Shown in pieces: positions 17,342 through 25,090 of a stretch of 64,000 nucleotides of DNA (position 1 is the first letter of the stretch; each line of letters opens with the position of its first letter). The translations under genes and the position numbers were made by a program. The DNA lies in contig JAWKUN010000003.1 of the NCBI GenBank assembly GCA_041398565.1, positions 496,001-560,000 on the forward strand. Reading direction: 5' to 3'. The notes beneath the pieces were generated by a model. The model was not told where the DNA came from. It made no database searches and saw nothing but the letters and a program-made list of their open reading frames with translations. The stretch is from DATGPD01 sp041398565. GTDB taxonomy: Bacteria > Planctomycetota > UBA1135 > UBA2386.

Positions 17342-18151
17342 TCAGCGCGGGCTGTCCGCAGGAGCGCCGAAGATCGGCGAGCGGTAGACGCCGATCTTGG
17401 CGAGCAGGTACTGAGCCAACGTCCACAGCGTGAGCAAGCCGTAGCGCGCGCTGCGCTTGAAGTTGATCGACGACGCTTCCTTGAAGTAACGACATGGCAC
17501 CGGCACGTCGCTCATCCGGAAGCGATGGAACGCGACCTGGGCCAGGAACTGGCTGTCGAACACGAAGTCGTCCGAGTTGGCTTGCCAGGGAATGCGCTCC
17601 AGCACCTCGCGCGCGTAGGCGCGGTAGCCGGTGTGGAAGTCGCCGAGGTTCTGTCCGAGGACGACGTTCTCGACGACCGTGAGCGCTCGGTTGGCCAGGT
17701 ACTTCCAGGCCGGCATGCCACAGTTCACCGCTTCGCGCCGGCTGCGGATGCGGCTGCCGAGCACCACATCGCAGATGTTGAGGCGGATGAACTCGACCAT
17801 CGCCGGCAGCACACGTGGGTCGTACTGATAGTCGGGATGCAGCATGACCACGATGTCCGCACCCATCTCCAACGCCAGCCGGTAACAGGTCTTCTGATTG
17901 CCGCCGTAGCCGAGGTTCTTCTCGTGGCGGACGGCGCGGATCCCGAGCTTCTCGGCCGCCTCCAGGGTGTCGTCCGGACTGTGGTCGTCGACCAGCACGA
18001 ACTCGCAACGGAAGTCGGCGGGCACCGCCCGGACGGTCGACTCCAGGGTGCGGGCGGCACGATACGCCGGCAGCACGACGATCACCTTGTCGATGCGGCG
18101 CGGCGCAGGCTCGTTGACGAAGATGGGACTCGGGTCGGTCACGCGGGCCAA
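17342..18151 (-). CDS. Family 2 glycosyltransferase, dolichol-phosphate-mannose-synthase-like
   Basis: A 269-residue GT-A fold enzyme. VVLPAYRAARTLESTV begins the nucleotide-sugar domain. VLVDDHSPDDT carries the first Asp pair. KNLGYGGNQKTCYRLAL and VVMLHPDYQYDP contain the second acidic site, and LGDFHTGYRAY is the acceptor-region signature of this subgroup. No membrane helices are evident, as in soluble synthase forms. It likely transfers a sugar to a lipid carrier for envelope glycan synthesis. The start is TTG at 18151 or GTG at 18142; neither has a clear ribosome site. It lies downstream of nothing on its strand and 301 bases upstream of the flavoprotein. Confidence 0.88.
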   Translation of the reverse strand: MARVTDPSPIFVNEPAPRRIDKVIVVLPAYRAARTLESTVRAVPADFRCEFVLVDDHSPDDTLEAAEKLGIRAVRHEKNLGYGGNQKTCYRLALEMGADIVVMLHPDYQYDPRVLPAMVEFIRLNICDVVLGSRIRSRREAVNCGMPAWKYLANRALTVVENVVLGQNLGDFHTGYRAYAREVLERIPWQANSDDFVFDSQFLAQVAFHRFRMSDVPVPCRYFKEASSINFKRSARYGLLTLWTLAQYLLAKIGVYRSPIFGAPADSPR

Positions 18152-18228
18152 GGGAGGAACCAGTCACCGTAGCGTGCCCGACGTCGTCTTGAATTCCAGC
18201 GCTCGACTGCGCAGAGTTCGCCGCCGCC

Positions 18229-18540
18229 ATGGTCAGGATCCAGGGCCAGTCCGCCGACCCCGATCGCTTGGACCTCCTCGTCGCCGCGGCGTGCGAGCGG
18301 CACGGGTTCCGTCTGGACGTGGACGGGTGGACGCGAAAGACCTTCGACGTCTACTCCGGGCAGGCGCGCAACCGGGACAGCCGGTTGGTGGCGCGCCTCG
18401 AGAGCATCGCCACCACCAACGGCGAGATTCGTGTCTACGACGATCGGGCCCTGGCGTTCGCGCAAGAGATCGGCGAGGCGCTGGAGCGCGAGTTCGGTGT
18501 CAAGGAGGCCGTGATCGTGCGCGACCAGCCGCCCGAGTGA
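18229..18540 (+). CDS. Small protein of unknown function
   Basis: A 103-residue soluble protein that I do not recognise. It reads as a compact alpha/beta domain: LDLLVAAACERHGFRLDVDGW, a strand-rich middle, then ALAFAQEIGEALEREFGVKEAVIV. Codon and base use match its neighbours. It is transcribed divergently from the glycosyltransferase across 77 bases and is followed by a 16-base palindrome. ATG start. Confidence 0.6.
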   Translation: MVRIQGQSADPDRLDLLVAAACERHGFRLDVDGWTRKTFDVYSGQARNRDSRLVARLESIATTNGEIRVYDDRALAFAQEIGEALEREFGVKEAVIVRDQPPE

Positions 18541-18591
18541 GGCGTAGGGTTCGGCGACGGCAGACGCGGCAGACGCGGCGGGCAGCTCGCT

Positions 18592-18607
18592 GGCTGGCCG
18601 GCCAGCC
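18592..18607. terminator. Perfect 16-base palindrome between convergent genes
   Basis: GGCTGGCCGGCCAGCC lies 51 bases after the plus-strand stop and 60 bases before the opposing stop. There is no T run, so it is at best a hairpin-type transcription barrier. A tandem CAGACGCGG pair sits just before it. Confidence 0.35.
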
Positions 18608-18666
18608 GACCCGGGGCTGGGTCTGTCAGGTCGGCGCTTCTCGGATGGGCGGGGCTCGCGCGGTTC

Positions 18667-19053
18667 TCAGCCGCGCAGCGGAAACGAGCCGAGGGCGTGC
18701 TCCTGCACGACCTCGCCACCGATGAGGTGGCGCTGGATGACCTTCTCCAGCACTTCGGGTGTGCAGTGCGAGTACCACGTGCCGTCGGGGTAGACCACCG
18801 CGATCGGGCCGCCGGCGCACAGGCGCAGGCAGTTGGCCTTGGTGCGTTGCACGCCGCCGTGCTCGGACAGTCCGAGCTCGCTCAGGCGGCGCTTGAGGTA
18901 CTCCCAGGCCGCGTTGGCCTCGGCGCGCGGGCAGCACTTGTCGGTCGTCTGCTCGCAGCAGAGGAAGATGTGCCGCCGGCTCTTGTCCAGACCGATGGTG
19001 TCCATCACCTTCTGCTGGCGCGCGCGTTCGTCGGCGGGGTCGAGTTTGCTCAT
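18667..19053 (-). CDS. Thioredoxin-like [2Fe-2S] ferredoxin
   Basis: A 128-residue protein. The N-terminal IFLCCEQTTDKCC supplies the first cluster cysteines, and NCLRLCAGGPIAVVYPDGTWY the last pair, in the spacing of the thioredoxin-fold 2Fe-2S ferredoxins. The tail EVLEKVIQRHLIGGEVV is also typical. It probably acts as a soluble electron carrier; its partner enzyme is not in the window. The cluster region has one extra adjacent cysteine at each N-terminal position. Confidence 0.88.
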   Translation of the reverse strand: MSKLDPADERARQQKVMDTIGLDKSRRHIFLCCEQTTDKCCPRAEANAAWEYLKRRLSELGLSEHGGVQRTKANCLRLCAGGPIAVVYPDGTWYSHCTPEVLEKVIQRHLIGGEVVQEHALGSFPLRG

Positions 19054-19068
19054 CGGGGGCTCATGTGG

Positions 19069-19473
19069 TCACTCGACCAAGTCGTACACCTGGACGCGCT
19101 CGAAGTGAGCTTCGAATTGCCGCTTGAACTCGTCGTGCACGGGGTCGCGTTGCCAGCCGGCCTCCGCGGCAGCGTCGCGGAAACGCACGATGCTCGTGCA
19201 GGCGAACGAGTCGTCGACGACGCTGCGCTCGGACGGCCGTGGCTTGCCGAACCAGACCGACTCCACTCCGACGACGTGACCGGCCACGCGCGTCAGGTAG
19301 AAGGTGCGCATGCGCTCGACGACGTCGGCCGGAGAGTCTGATTTCAGCCAGAAGACCACGACGTGCACCAGCTTGCCGCTGCCGGCGACCGTGTGCGAAC
19401 CGATCACCGCGCAGCTGGACAACGCCAGGGTCAGGAGCAAGGGGACTGCCAGCGCGGGGAGCGATGACGGCAT
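19069..19473 (-). CDS. Dabb-domain (stress-responsive A/B barrel) lipoprotein
   Basis: A 134-residue protein with a lipobox (LALSSCAVIG, Cys21). The remainder matches the dimeric alpha/beta barrel Dabb family: LVHVVVFWLKSD at the start, FACTSIVRFRDAAAEAGWQRDPVHDEF in the middle and RVQVYDLVE at the end. Function in these families is poorly known. The stop is 15 bases before the ferredoxin ATG on the same strand, so the two may be co-transcribed. Confidence 0.82.
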   Translation of the reverse strand: MPSSLPALAVPLLLTLALSSCAVIGSHTVAGSGKLVHVVVFWLKSDSPADVVERMRTFYLTRVAGHVVGVESVWFGKPRPSERSVVDDSFACTSIVRFRDAAAEAGWQRDPVHDEFKRQFEAHFERVQVYDLVE

Positions 19474-19535
19474 GCAGATCGATCATGGGCGGGTGGCCAG
19501 GAACGTTCAACGGTGCGGCTGGCGACCGGGCGCGC

Positions 19536-20432
19536 TCACCGGTCGCCGGCGTGGCTTGGACCGAACTCCTCGCCCGGCGACGAGTCGGCGGGCGCCCACC
19601 GTCGCAGGAAGGCCAGCAGCTCCGCCATCGCCTCTGCCGCCGCCGCTCGGTCGTAGCCGAAGGTCACCTTCGGGCCGACCCACGGCAGGAGGCGCATCGT
19701 CTTGCGCGGCGGCAGGCTGCTCACGTCGAAGCCGTGGTGCGCGCCGCGGAACACCCGCAGCAGCACGCGGTCATCGCGACGTGGGCGGTGCTCCACCGCA
19801 TCGCCGATGGCCTCGACTGGCGTGACGTCGTCGGCGTCGCCAGTCAGGATCAGCAACGGCAGGTCGGTGCGCAACGCCGCGTCTTCCTCGTTCGTGGGGT
19901 AGTAGGCCACCGCTCCGCACAGGCCGAGTCGCGCGCAGGTGGCGCCATCGGGCAGGGTGTGCCACAGCCCCTCGGCTCCCAGCGACCACGCCACGACGAA
20001 GCCGCGCGCGTTCGGGCGCAGCCAGCCGTGCCGCGTCGACCATGCGAGCGCATGGCGCAGGACGAAGGCGATCTTGTCGCCGGCGCTGCCCCCGGGCGGG
20101 TCGGTCGCCGCCCGGTAGGCCGTCTTGTAGTCGACGACCAGCGCGTCGAAGCCGTGCGCCTGCAGTGCCGCGGCGACGCGGAAGTAGTGGCCGTCGTCGT
20201 CCAAGATGCGCAGCCCCGACGCGCCGGGAAGCAGGACGACGAAGGGGCGATCCTGGCCTGCCGCCGCCGCCGGTCGGAAGTGGTAGGCGCGTGCCATCGG
20301 CTCACCGTTCGCCTCGGGGTTGACGGGCGGCGGTGGGCCGGCACAGGCGACGAGGGCCAGGCACCACACCCGGATCCCGCGTCGGCGCTCGCGGCGAACT
20401 GGACGCGCGGGGGTGCGGGCCGCGGCACTCAT
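19536..20432 (-). CDS. Alpha/beta hydrolase (dienelactone-hydrolase-like), exported
   Basis: A 298-residue protein. After an Arg-rich N-terminus and a short hydrophobic segment ending LVACAG (possible lipobox), the body is an alpha/beta hydrolase: PFVVLLPGASGL, FVVAWSLGAEGLW with the nucleophile region GxSxG altered to AWSLGAEG, LLILTGDADDVTPVEAI and GAHHGFDVSSLP with the catalytic His. The nucleophile motif (W-S-L-G) retains Ser. The ATG overlaps the stop of the preceding gene as ATGA, so translation is coupled to it. The substrate is unknown. Confidence 0.78.
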   Translation of the reverse strand: MSAAARTPARPVRRERRRGIRVWCLALVACAGPPPPVNPEANGEPMARAYHFRPAAAAGQDRPFVVLLPGASGLRILDDDGHYFRVAAALQAHGFDALVVDYKTAYRAATDPPGGSAGDKIAFVLRHALAWSTRHGWLRPNARGFVVAWSLGAEGLWHTLPDGATCARLGLCGAVAYYPTNEEDAALRTDLPLLILTGDADDVTPVEAIGDAVEHRPRRDDRVLLRVFRGAHHGFDVSSLPPRKTMRLLPWVGPKVTFGYDRAAAAEAMAELLAFLRRWAPADSSPGEEFGPSHAGDR

Positions 20433-20860
20433 CGGTCGAGCCCGAAGCCTTGCTGGTCGACGATGCGGCCGAGGTCCAGCGCCGCCGCCGTCCCGTGCTG
20501 CATGCTCCGCAAGATCAGGGCGCCGTCGAAGGTCAGGAGCAGGACCTCGGCATCGGTGGCGCGGTCGACGAAGCGCCCCGACGCGTAGTACTCGGCCATG
20601 AAGTCCCACGTGCCCGAACGGAGCGACCGGTAGACCAGGCCGATCCCTCGGTGGGGCAGTGCCAACACCGAGTGCGGCGCTCCCAGCGAACTCAGGCATG
20701 CGGCGAGGTCGGACGTGCCGGGCACCAGGTCGGTCTGCGGCTGCACCGGGTGGTCGTCACTGCGTCGGGAGTAGGCGACCTCGACGCAGGCCGTGGACAG
20801 TGCGGGCAGGATCGCGAGCAGCGTTGCGGCGCCAGCGGATCGGCGGCGCGGAGGGGTCAT
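20429..20860 (-). CDS. Small lipoprotein of unknown function
   Basis: A 143-residue protein with a signal sequence ending in LPALSTACVEV (lipobox Cys near residue 26). The mature part (PGTSDLAACLSSLGAPHSVLALPHRGIGLVYRSLR) resembles the start of the next upstream gene product, suggesting a distant BamE-like fold. It overlaps both neighbours by ATGA and is the middle gene of a tightly coupled trio. Confidence 0.7.
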   Translation of the reverse strand: MTPPRRRSAGAATLLAILPALSTACVEVAYSRRSDDHPVQPQTDLVPGTSDLAACLSSLGAPHSVLALPHRGIGLVYRSLRSGTWDFMAEYYASGRFVDRATDAEVLLLTFDGALILRSMQHGTAAALDLGRIVDQQGFGLDR

Positions 20861-21303
20861 CGCGCCGCTCCGAGGCGCCGGGCGTCGGCCGCCTGCTGCG
20901 CTTGCTGGTCGTGGAGGTCGCTCCACGGCATGGCGTAGCGCGCGCGATGGACCCCCAACGTCGACGCGACGTGGGTCAGGCGGTCGCTGGCGTCGAAGAA
21001 CAACCACAGGCGGTCGGTGCGGGTGTCGGTATTGCTGAAGGTCAGCAGGATGATGGAGAACGCGGCGTCCTTGCTGATCTTGGCCTCGTAGTAGTAGGCG
21101 GAGCGATCGTGCAGCTCGACGACATGGGAGGGCGCGCCGAGGAGACGCACGGCTTCGGCGGCCGTGGTCACCCCTGGTTGCAGCCGGGCAACGATCTGGT
21201 GGTCCAAGGGCTCGCTCACCGCGTCGCGCGAGACGAAGCAGCTTGCCAGCAACAGCGGGGCGGCCCAGAGCGGGTCGAGAAGGCGAAGAGAGCGTGTCTG
21301 CAT
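20857..21303 (-). CDS. BamE/SmpA-like lipoprotein
   Basis: A 148-residue protein with lipobox LLLASCFVS (Cys near 22). VARLQPGVTTAAEAVRLLGAPSHVV is the characteristic first helix pair of BamE-type domains (usually PGMT, VxxLLGxP). Strands follow: SAYYYEAKISKDAAFSIILL, then RLWLFFDASDRLTHVAS. BamE proteins assist outer-membrane protein assembly, but many stand-alone members have other roles. It is the first gene of the three-gene ATGA-coupled operon. Confidence 0.68.
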   Translation of the reverse strand: MQTRSLRLLDPLWAAPLLLASCFVSRDAVSEPLDHQIVARLQPGVTTAAEAVRLLGAPSHVVELHDRSAYYYEAKISKDAAFSIILLTFSNTDTRTDRLWLFFDASDRLTHVASTLGVHRARYAMPWSDLHDQQAQQAADARRLGAAR

Positions 21304-21355
21304 GCGTGGCGGACCACGGTGCACCCCCGCGTTGTCGGAGTGTTGTCGAACTTGT

Positions 21356-21430
21356 GTCCGTGGCCACGATGCTGCCTGCGATGCCGTCTTCGGCGGGCAA
21401 CACTCTCGCACCCTCGGAGCGGCCACGGAC
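21356..21430. promoter_or_regulatory. 10-base inverted repeat in a divergent promoter region
   Basis: GTCCGTGGCC (21356-21365) and its exact complement GGCCACGGAC (21421-21430) flank 55 bases between the BamE-like operon and the response regulator gene. The second arm ends 10 bases before a TACACT hexamer (21441-21446), where a -35 contact or activator would sit. This is a candidate autoregulatory site of the response regulator. Confidence 0.45.
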
Positions 21431-21468
21431 TGCGATCGACTACACTCGCACGAGCTGTCGACGAAACC

Positions 21469-22164
21469 ATGCCGAACGAGACGACGCGCGTCCTGTTGGT
21501 CGAGGACGACCTCCGCATCCGGGTCGAGCTGCTCGATGCCCTTCGTGGTTCCGGCTTCCACGTGGCGTGCGCGAGCGACGTCGCCGAGGCACGCGCGGCC
21601 ATGCTCCGCGACCAGGACCTGGTCCTCCTCGATCTCGGCTTGCCGGATGGCGATGGGCTCGACCTGTGCCGGGACTTGCGCGCCTGTGGCCGCGACGTGC
21701 CGATCATCGTGCTCACGGCGCGCGATGCTCCCGAGCAGCGGGTGCGCGGCTTGGACGTCGGCGCCGACGACTACGTCGTGAAGCCGTTCCACATGCCCGA
21801 GCTGCTGGCCCGCATCCGCAGCGTCCTGCGTCGCGCGCGCGGCACGCTGGGACCCGGGCGGATCGTGCGCGGGTCGGTGTGGGCCGACCCCGATGCGCGC
21901 GTCGCCGGGGTCGGCGAGCGCGCCCTACAGCTGGCGCCGCGCGAGTTCGACCTGCTGCTGTTCTTCTTGCGGCACCCCGACCGCACGTGGTCGCGCGAGC
22001 AGCTCCTCGACCGAGTCTGGGGTGCGGCGTTCGACGGTGGGCGGCGCACGGTCGATCTGCACGTGTCGCGTCTGCGCGTCGAGATCGAGGCCAATCCGGC
22101 CGACCCGCGGCTGCTCAAGACGGTATGGGGCGCGGGCTACCGCTTGGAGGCCGACGCGCCGTGA
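21469..22164 (+). CDS. OmpR/PhoB-family response regulator
   Basis: A 231-residue protein. The receiver domain at 7-120 has the acidic pair D13/D14, phospho-acceptor Asp55 in LVLLDLGLPDGDG, the TAR switch residue and Lys in YVVKPF. The winged-helix DNA-binding domain at about 135-230 has LAPREFDLLLFFLRHPDRTWSRE split around the recognition region, and RTVDLHVSRLR and VWGAGYRL at the end. It is translationally coupled to the histidine kinase by a GTGA overlap. Confidence 0.94.
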   Translation: MPNETTRVLLVEDDLRIRVELLDALRGSGFHVACASDVAEARAAMLRDQDLVLLDLGLPDGDGLDLCRDLRACGRDVPIIVLTARDAPEQRVRGLDVGADDYVVKPFHMPELLARIRSVLRRARGTLGPGRIVRGSVWADPDARVAGVGERALQLAPREFDLLLFFLRHPDRTWSREQLLDRVWGAAFDGGRRTVDLHVSRLRVEIEANPADPRLLKTVWGAGYRLEADAP

Positions 22165-23684
22165 GCGACTTCGCCGAACCGGGCGCGTCACCCACGTCGA
22201 GGGGGGACGCGCGCGGGTCCGTGTCCCGCATCCCGCCGTGGCGGCGGCTCAGCGTGCGCGTCACCACGCTGTGGACTCTGTCCGTGCTCCTCATCTCGAC
22301 CGGGGTCAACACCGTCATGGCCGGGCTCGAGCGCCGCGGGCGGTTGGGCACGACCCAAGTGGAGGACCTCGTCTTGGCAGTGCAGGCCGCCGAGCGCTTG
22401 CTCCACGATCTCGACGGCTTGCGACCCGGAGCCGAGTCGCGCGCGGCGGCAGCCAGCCTGCTCGCAGCGCACGGACTCGCCTACCGATGGTGCGCGAGGG
22501 GGGGCGAAGTCCTGGCAGAAGGCGGAACCACCGCCGCCGCCGATGTCGACCTGTTCCGCTTCGCGGTTCTCGAGGATGGCACGGCGGCGGGTACGTTCGT
22601 CCTGCGGGGTCCGTACGGCCACCGCTGGCCACCGAGCGAGCGCGCGGTGCTGGCGCGCTCGGGGCCGCGTGCGCTGACCCTGGCTCCGTCGTTCGAGCAG
22701 GACGTGGTCGCTGCCACCGAGGTGTCCTGGCCCTGGTTGGCGCAGATCTCGTTCACCCTCGTCTTCACCGCCATGCTCGGTCTCGCCATCAGCTTCCTGG
22801 TGACGAGGCGCCTCGTGCGGCTGGCGTCGGCCGCCGCCGCCGTGTCCCCCGACGGCGAGCTGCCGCCACCGTTCCCGGTCGCGGGGCACGACGAAGTGGC
22901 GCTCCTCGGCAACACGCTGAACGCGATGCGGGCGCGCATCCACGGTTTGATCGGCGACCTCGCGCGCCGCGACTTCGAGCGCCGGCAGTGGATCGCGCAC
23001 GTCTCGCACGATCTGCGCACACCTCTCACCGCGCTGCATCTGTGCCTCGACAAGGCCGAGCGTGTCCTCTCGTCTCCAGTCGCCGACGATCAGGCGCTGC
23101 GTGCTGCCGTGACGGCCGCGCGTCTCGATGTGGATCGACTGGCCGTGCTCGTGGACGATCTGCTCGCGCTGGCACGCCTCGACTTCGAGGAGTGTCGCGA
23201 CCTCGAGACGGTTCCCCTGGGGCAGGTCGCGCGCGAAGCCGTGGAGGCGCTGACCCCGATTGCCGAGGCCGCCGGCGTGGAGGTCGGGCTGAGCGTGGCC
23301 GCCGACGTCCCCGACGTGCGGGGCGATGGCCGGCTGCTGCGGCGCGCCGTCGAGAACATCGTCCACAACGCGGTTCGGCACGCGCGCGGGCGCGTGGTGG
23401 TCGAGGTCGACTGGCTGCAGCGGCCCGGGGTGATCGGAGTGCGGGTGTCCGACGACGGGCCGGGCGTCGGTGATGCCGGGGCGGCGGCCGCACGGCCGGC
23501 ATACGCCGCGGCGCGGCCATCCATCGGCTATGGCTTGGCGATCGCTCAGCGCGTCGCCGCCTTGCACGGTGGTGACGTGGTCGGACGCACGCACGCTCTC
23601 GGCGGGGCCGAGTTCACGATCTCGGTGCGGATCGAGAGCCCGTCGATCGTGCGGCCCGAGCTCGACAGTGGGCCGGCACCCTGA
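22161..23684 (+). CDS. Membrane sensor histidine kinase
   Basis: A 507-residue kinase starting at GTG. Two membrane helices (about 34-56 and 192-214) frame a periplasmic sensor of about 135 residues. A HAMP linker follows, then the H box HVSHDLRTPL with His283, the N box ENIVHNAVRHARG and glycine boxes DDGPGVG and GYGLAIAQR. The ligand is unknown; the sensor resembles no family I know. It forms a cognate pair with the preceding regulator. Confidence 0.92.
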   Translation: MSDFAEPGASPTSRGDARGSVSRIPPWRRLSVRVTTLWTLSVLLISTGVNTVMAGLERRGRLGTTQVEDLVLAVQAAERLLHDLDGLRPGAESRAAAASLLAAHGLAYRWCARGGEVLAEGGTTAAADVDLFRFAVLEDGTAAGTFVLRGPYGHRWPPSERAVLARSGPRALTLAPSFEQDVVAATEVSWPWLAQISFTLVFTAMLGLAISFLVTRRLVRLASAAAAVSPDGELPPPFPVAGHDEVALLGNTLNAMRARIHGLIGDLARRDFERRQWIAHVSHDLRTPLTALHLCLDKAERVLSSPVADDQALRAAVTAARLDVDRLAVLVDDLLALARLDFEECRDLETVPLGQVAREAVEALTPIAEAAGVEVGLSVAADVPDVRGDGRLLRRAVENIVHNAVRHARGRVVVEVDWLQRPGVIGVRVSDDGPGVGDAGAAAARPAYAAARPSIGYGLAIAQRVAALHGGDVVGRTHALGGAEFTISVRIESPSIVRPELDSGPAP

Positions 23685-23960
23685 GGCGGGCCCGCCCTGG
23701 TGGCGGAACGACGAGCCAGAACCCACTTCGGATGGCGAGGGCCCGTGTGCGTATGTCCCCGGATCGCCGTCGTAGGATCGAACCCCGCTCGGCTCTTCCC
23801 TCGCTTGTCGCCCCGCACCCGGGCCGGTCCGATCCACCGCTGGCATGGAGTTCTCGTGAGCCTCGATCGTGCGGACAGCGATGCACGCGATCGTCACCGC
23901 CGCGGACGCGAACGACTCCGATCTGCGCCAGAGAACCCGGTATCAAAGGAGCTCGACCTC

Positions 23961-25076
23961 ATGACCCATCGCAGCCTGTGGTCGCACCAGGGGTGCGAGT
24001 CGGCATTGCGGGCCGCCCACAAGGAGCCGCAGCCAGCTCCGCTGCCGGGGGCTTCCGACGCTGCCCGGGCATGGCCGATGCCGCGCCCTGGCGAACTCGG
24101 TTGCCCGCAGACGTCGCGCGCGCCACGAGGTCCACGCCCAGCCCACGGTGCGCGCTGGGCACTCGTTCTCGCCGCCGGCGAGGGCAGCCGTCTGCGGACA
24201 CTCACCACCGATGAGCGCGGTGTCGCCGTTCCCAAGCAGTTCTGCTCGCTCCGCGGTGGGCCATCGCTGCTCGAGCGGACGTTGGCTCGGGCCGAGGCGG
24301 TGGTGCCGCGCGAGAGAGTGGTCGTCGTCGTCGCGGCCGAGCACGCGGCGCTGTGGCGGCCACAGCTCGCGCACCTGCCGCCCGAGAACATCGTCGTCCA
24401 ACCGAGGAACCGTGGCACCGCCGTCGGGGTGATGTTGCCGCTGTGCAGCATCATGCAGCGCGATCCCGATCCCAACCTGATCGTGCTGCCTTCGGATCAC
24501 TTCGTCGTCGACGAGGCGACCCTGCGTCGGAGTCTGGTGGCGGCATCCGATGTGGTGGAACACGGAGAGTCCGGCATCATCCTGCTCGGGATGCAGCCCA
24601 CCGCCGCGAGCTCGGATCTCGGTTGGATCGTGCCCGAGACGCGGCCGAGTCTGCTCGCGGCCGTCGAGGCTTTCGTCGAGAAGCCGGCGCCGGCAGTCGC
24701 GCGGCAGCTGATGGCTCGCGGTGCGATGTGGAACACGTTCTTGGTGGCCGCGCGCGGGCGGACTCTGCTGCACCTGATCGACGAAGGCGCACCGGGCTTG
24801 TCGCGCAATCTGCGCGATGCGTTGCAGCTGGGCGGCGATGCCCTCGAGCGTGCGTACGAGCTGCTCAGCACCGTCGACCTCTCGCGCCACGTGTTCGCCC
24901 GCTCTCCCCACGCCCTGCGCGTGGCGACGGTGCCGCCGTGCGGTTGGACCGACCTCGGCACGCCGCAACGGGTACGCGCGTGTCTGGCCGAGCGACGCGA
25001 CACTCCGGTCGTGGCGATTCCGCACCGTGGGGTGACGGTCCGCCTCGACCTCCGTCTGCAGGCGATCGAGGCGTAG
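23961..25076 (+). CDS. Sugar-1-phosphate nucleotidyltransferase (mannose-1-P guanylyltransferase-like)
   Basis: A 371-residue protein with a strong ribosome site (AAGGAG, 9 bases before ATG). Residues 1-55 are a poorly conserved leader. The nucleotidyltransferase domain follows: LVLAAGEGSRLRTLT, PKQFCSLRGGPSLLERTL, IVVQPRNRGTAVGVMLPL, LPSDHFV with the metal-binding Asp, FVEKPAPAVARQL and MWNTFLVAARG, all in family order. The C-terminal part lacks a full isomerase domain. It likely makes GDP-mannose or a related NDP-sugar for envelope glycans. It converges on the efflux pump gene with 14 bases between stops. Confidence 0.86.
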   Translation: MTHRSLWSHQGCESALRAAHKEPQPAPLPGASDAARAWPMPRPGELGCPQTSRAPRGPRPAHGARWALVLAAGEGSRLRTLTTDERGVAVPKQFCSLRGGPSLLERTLARAEAVVPRERVVVVVAAEHAALWRPQLAHLPPENIVVQPRNRGTAVGVMLPLCSIMQRDPDPNLIVLPSDHFVVDEATLRRSLVAASDVVEHGESGIILLGMQPTAASSDLGWIVPETRPSLLAAVEAFVEKPAPAVARQLMARGAMWNTFLVAARGRTLLHLIDEGAPGLSRNLRDALQLGGDALERAYELLSTVDLSRHVFARSPHALRVATVPPCGWTDLGTPQRVRACLAERRDTPVVAIPHRGVTVRLDLRLQAIEA

Positions 25077-25090
25077 TTCGGCAGCGCGGT

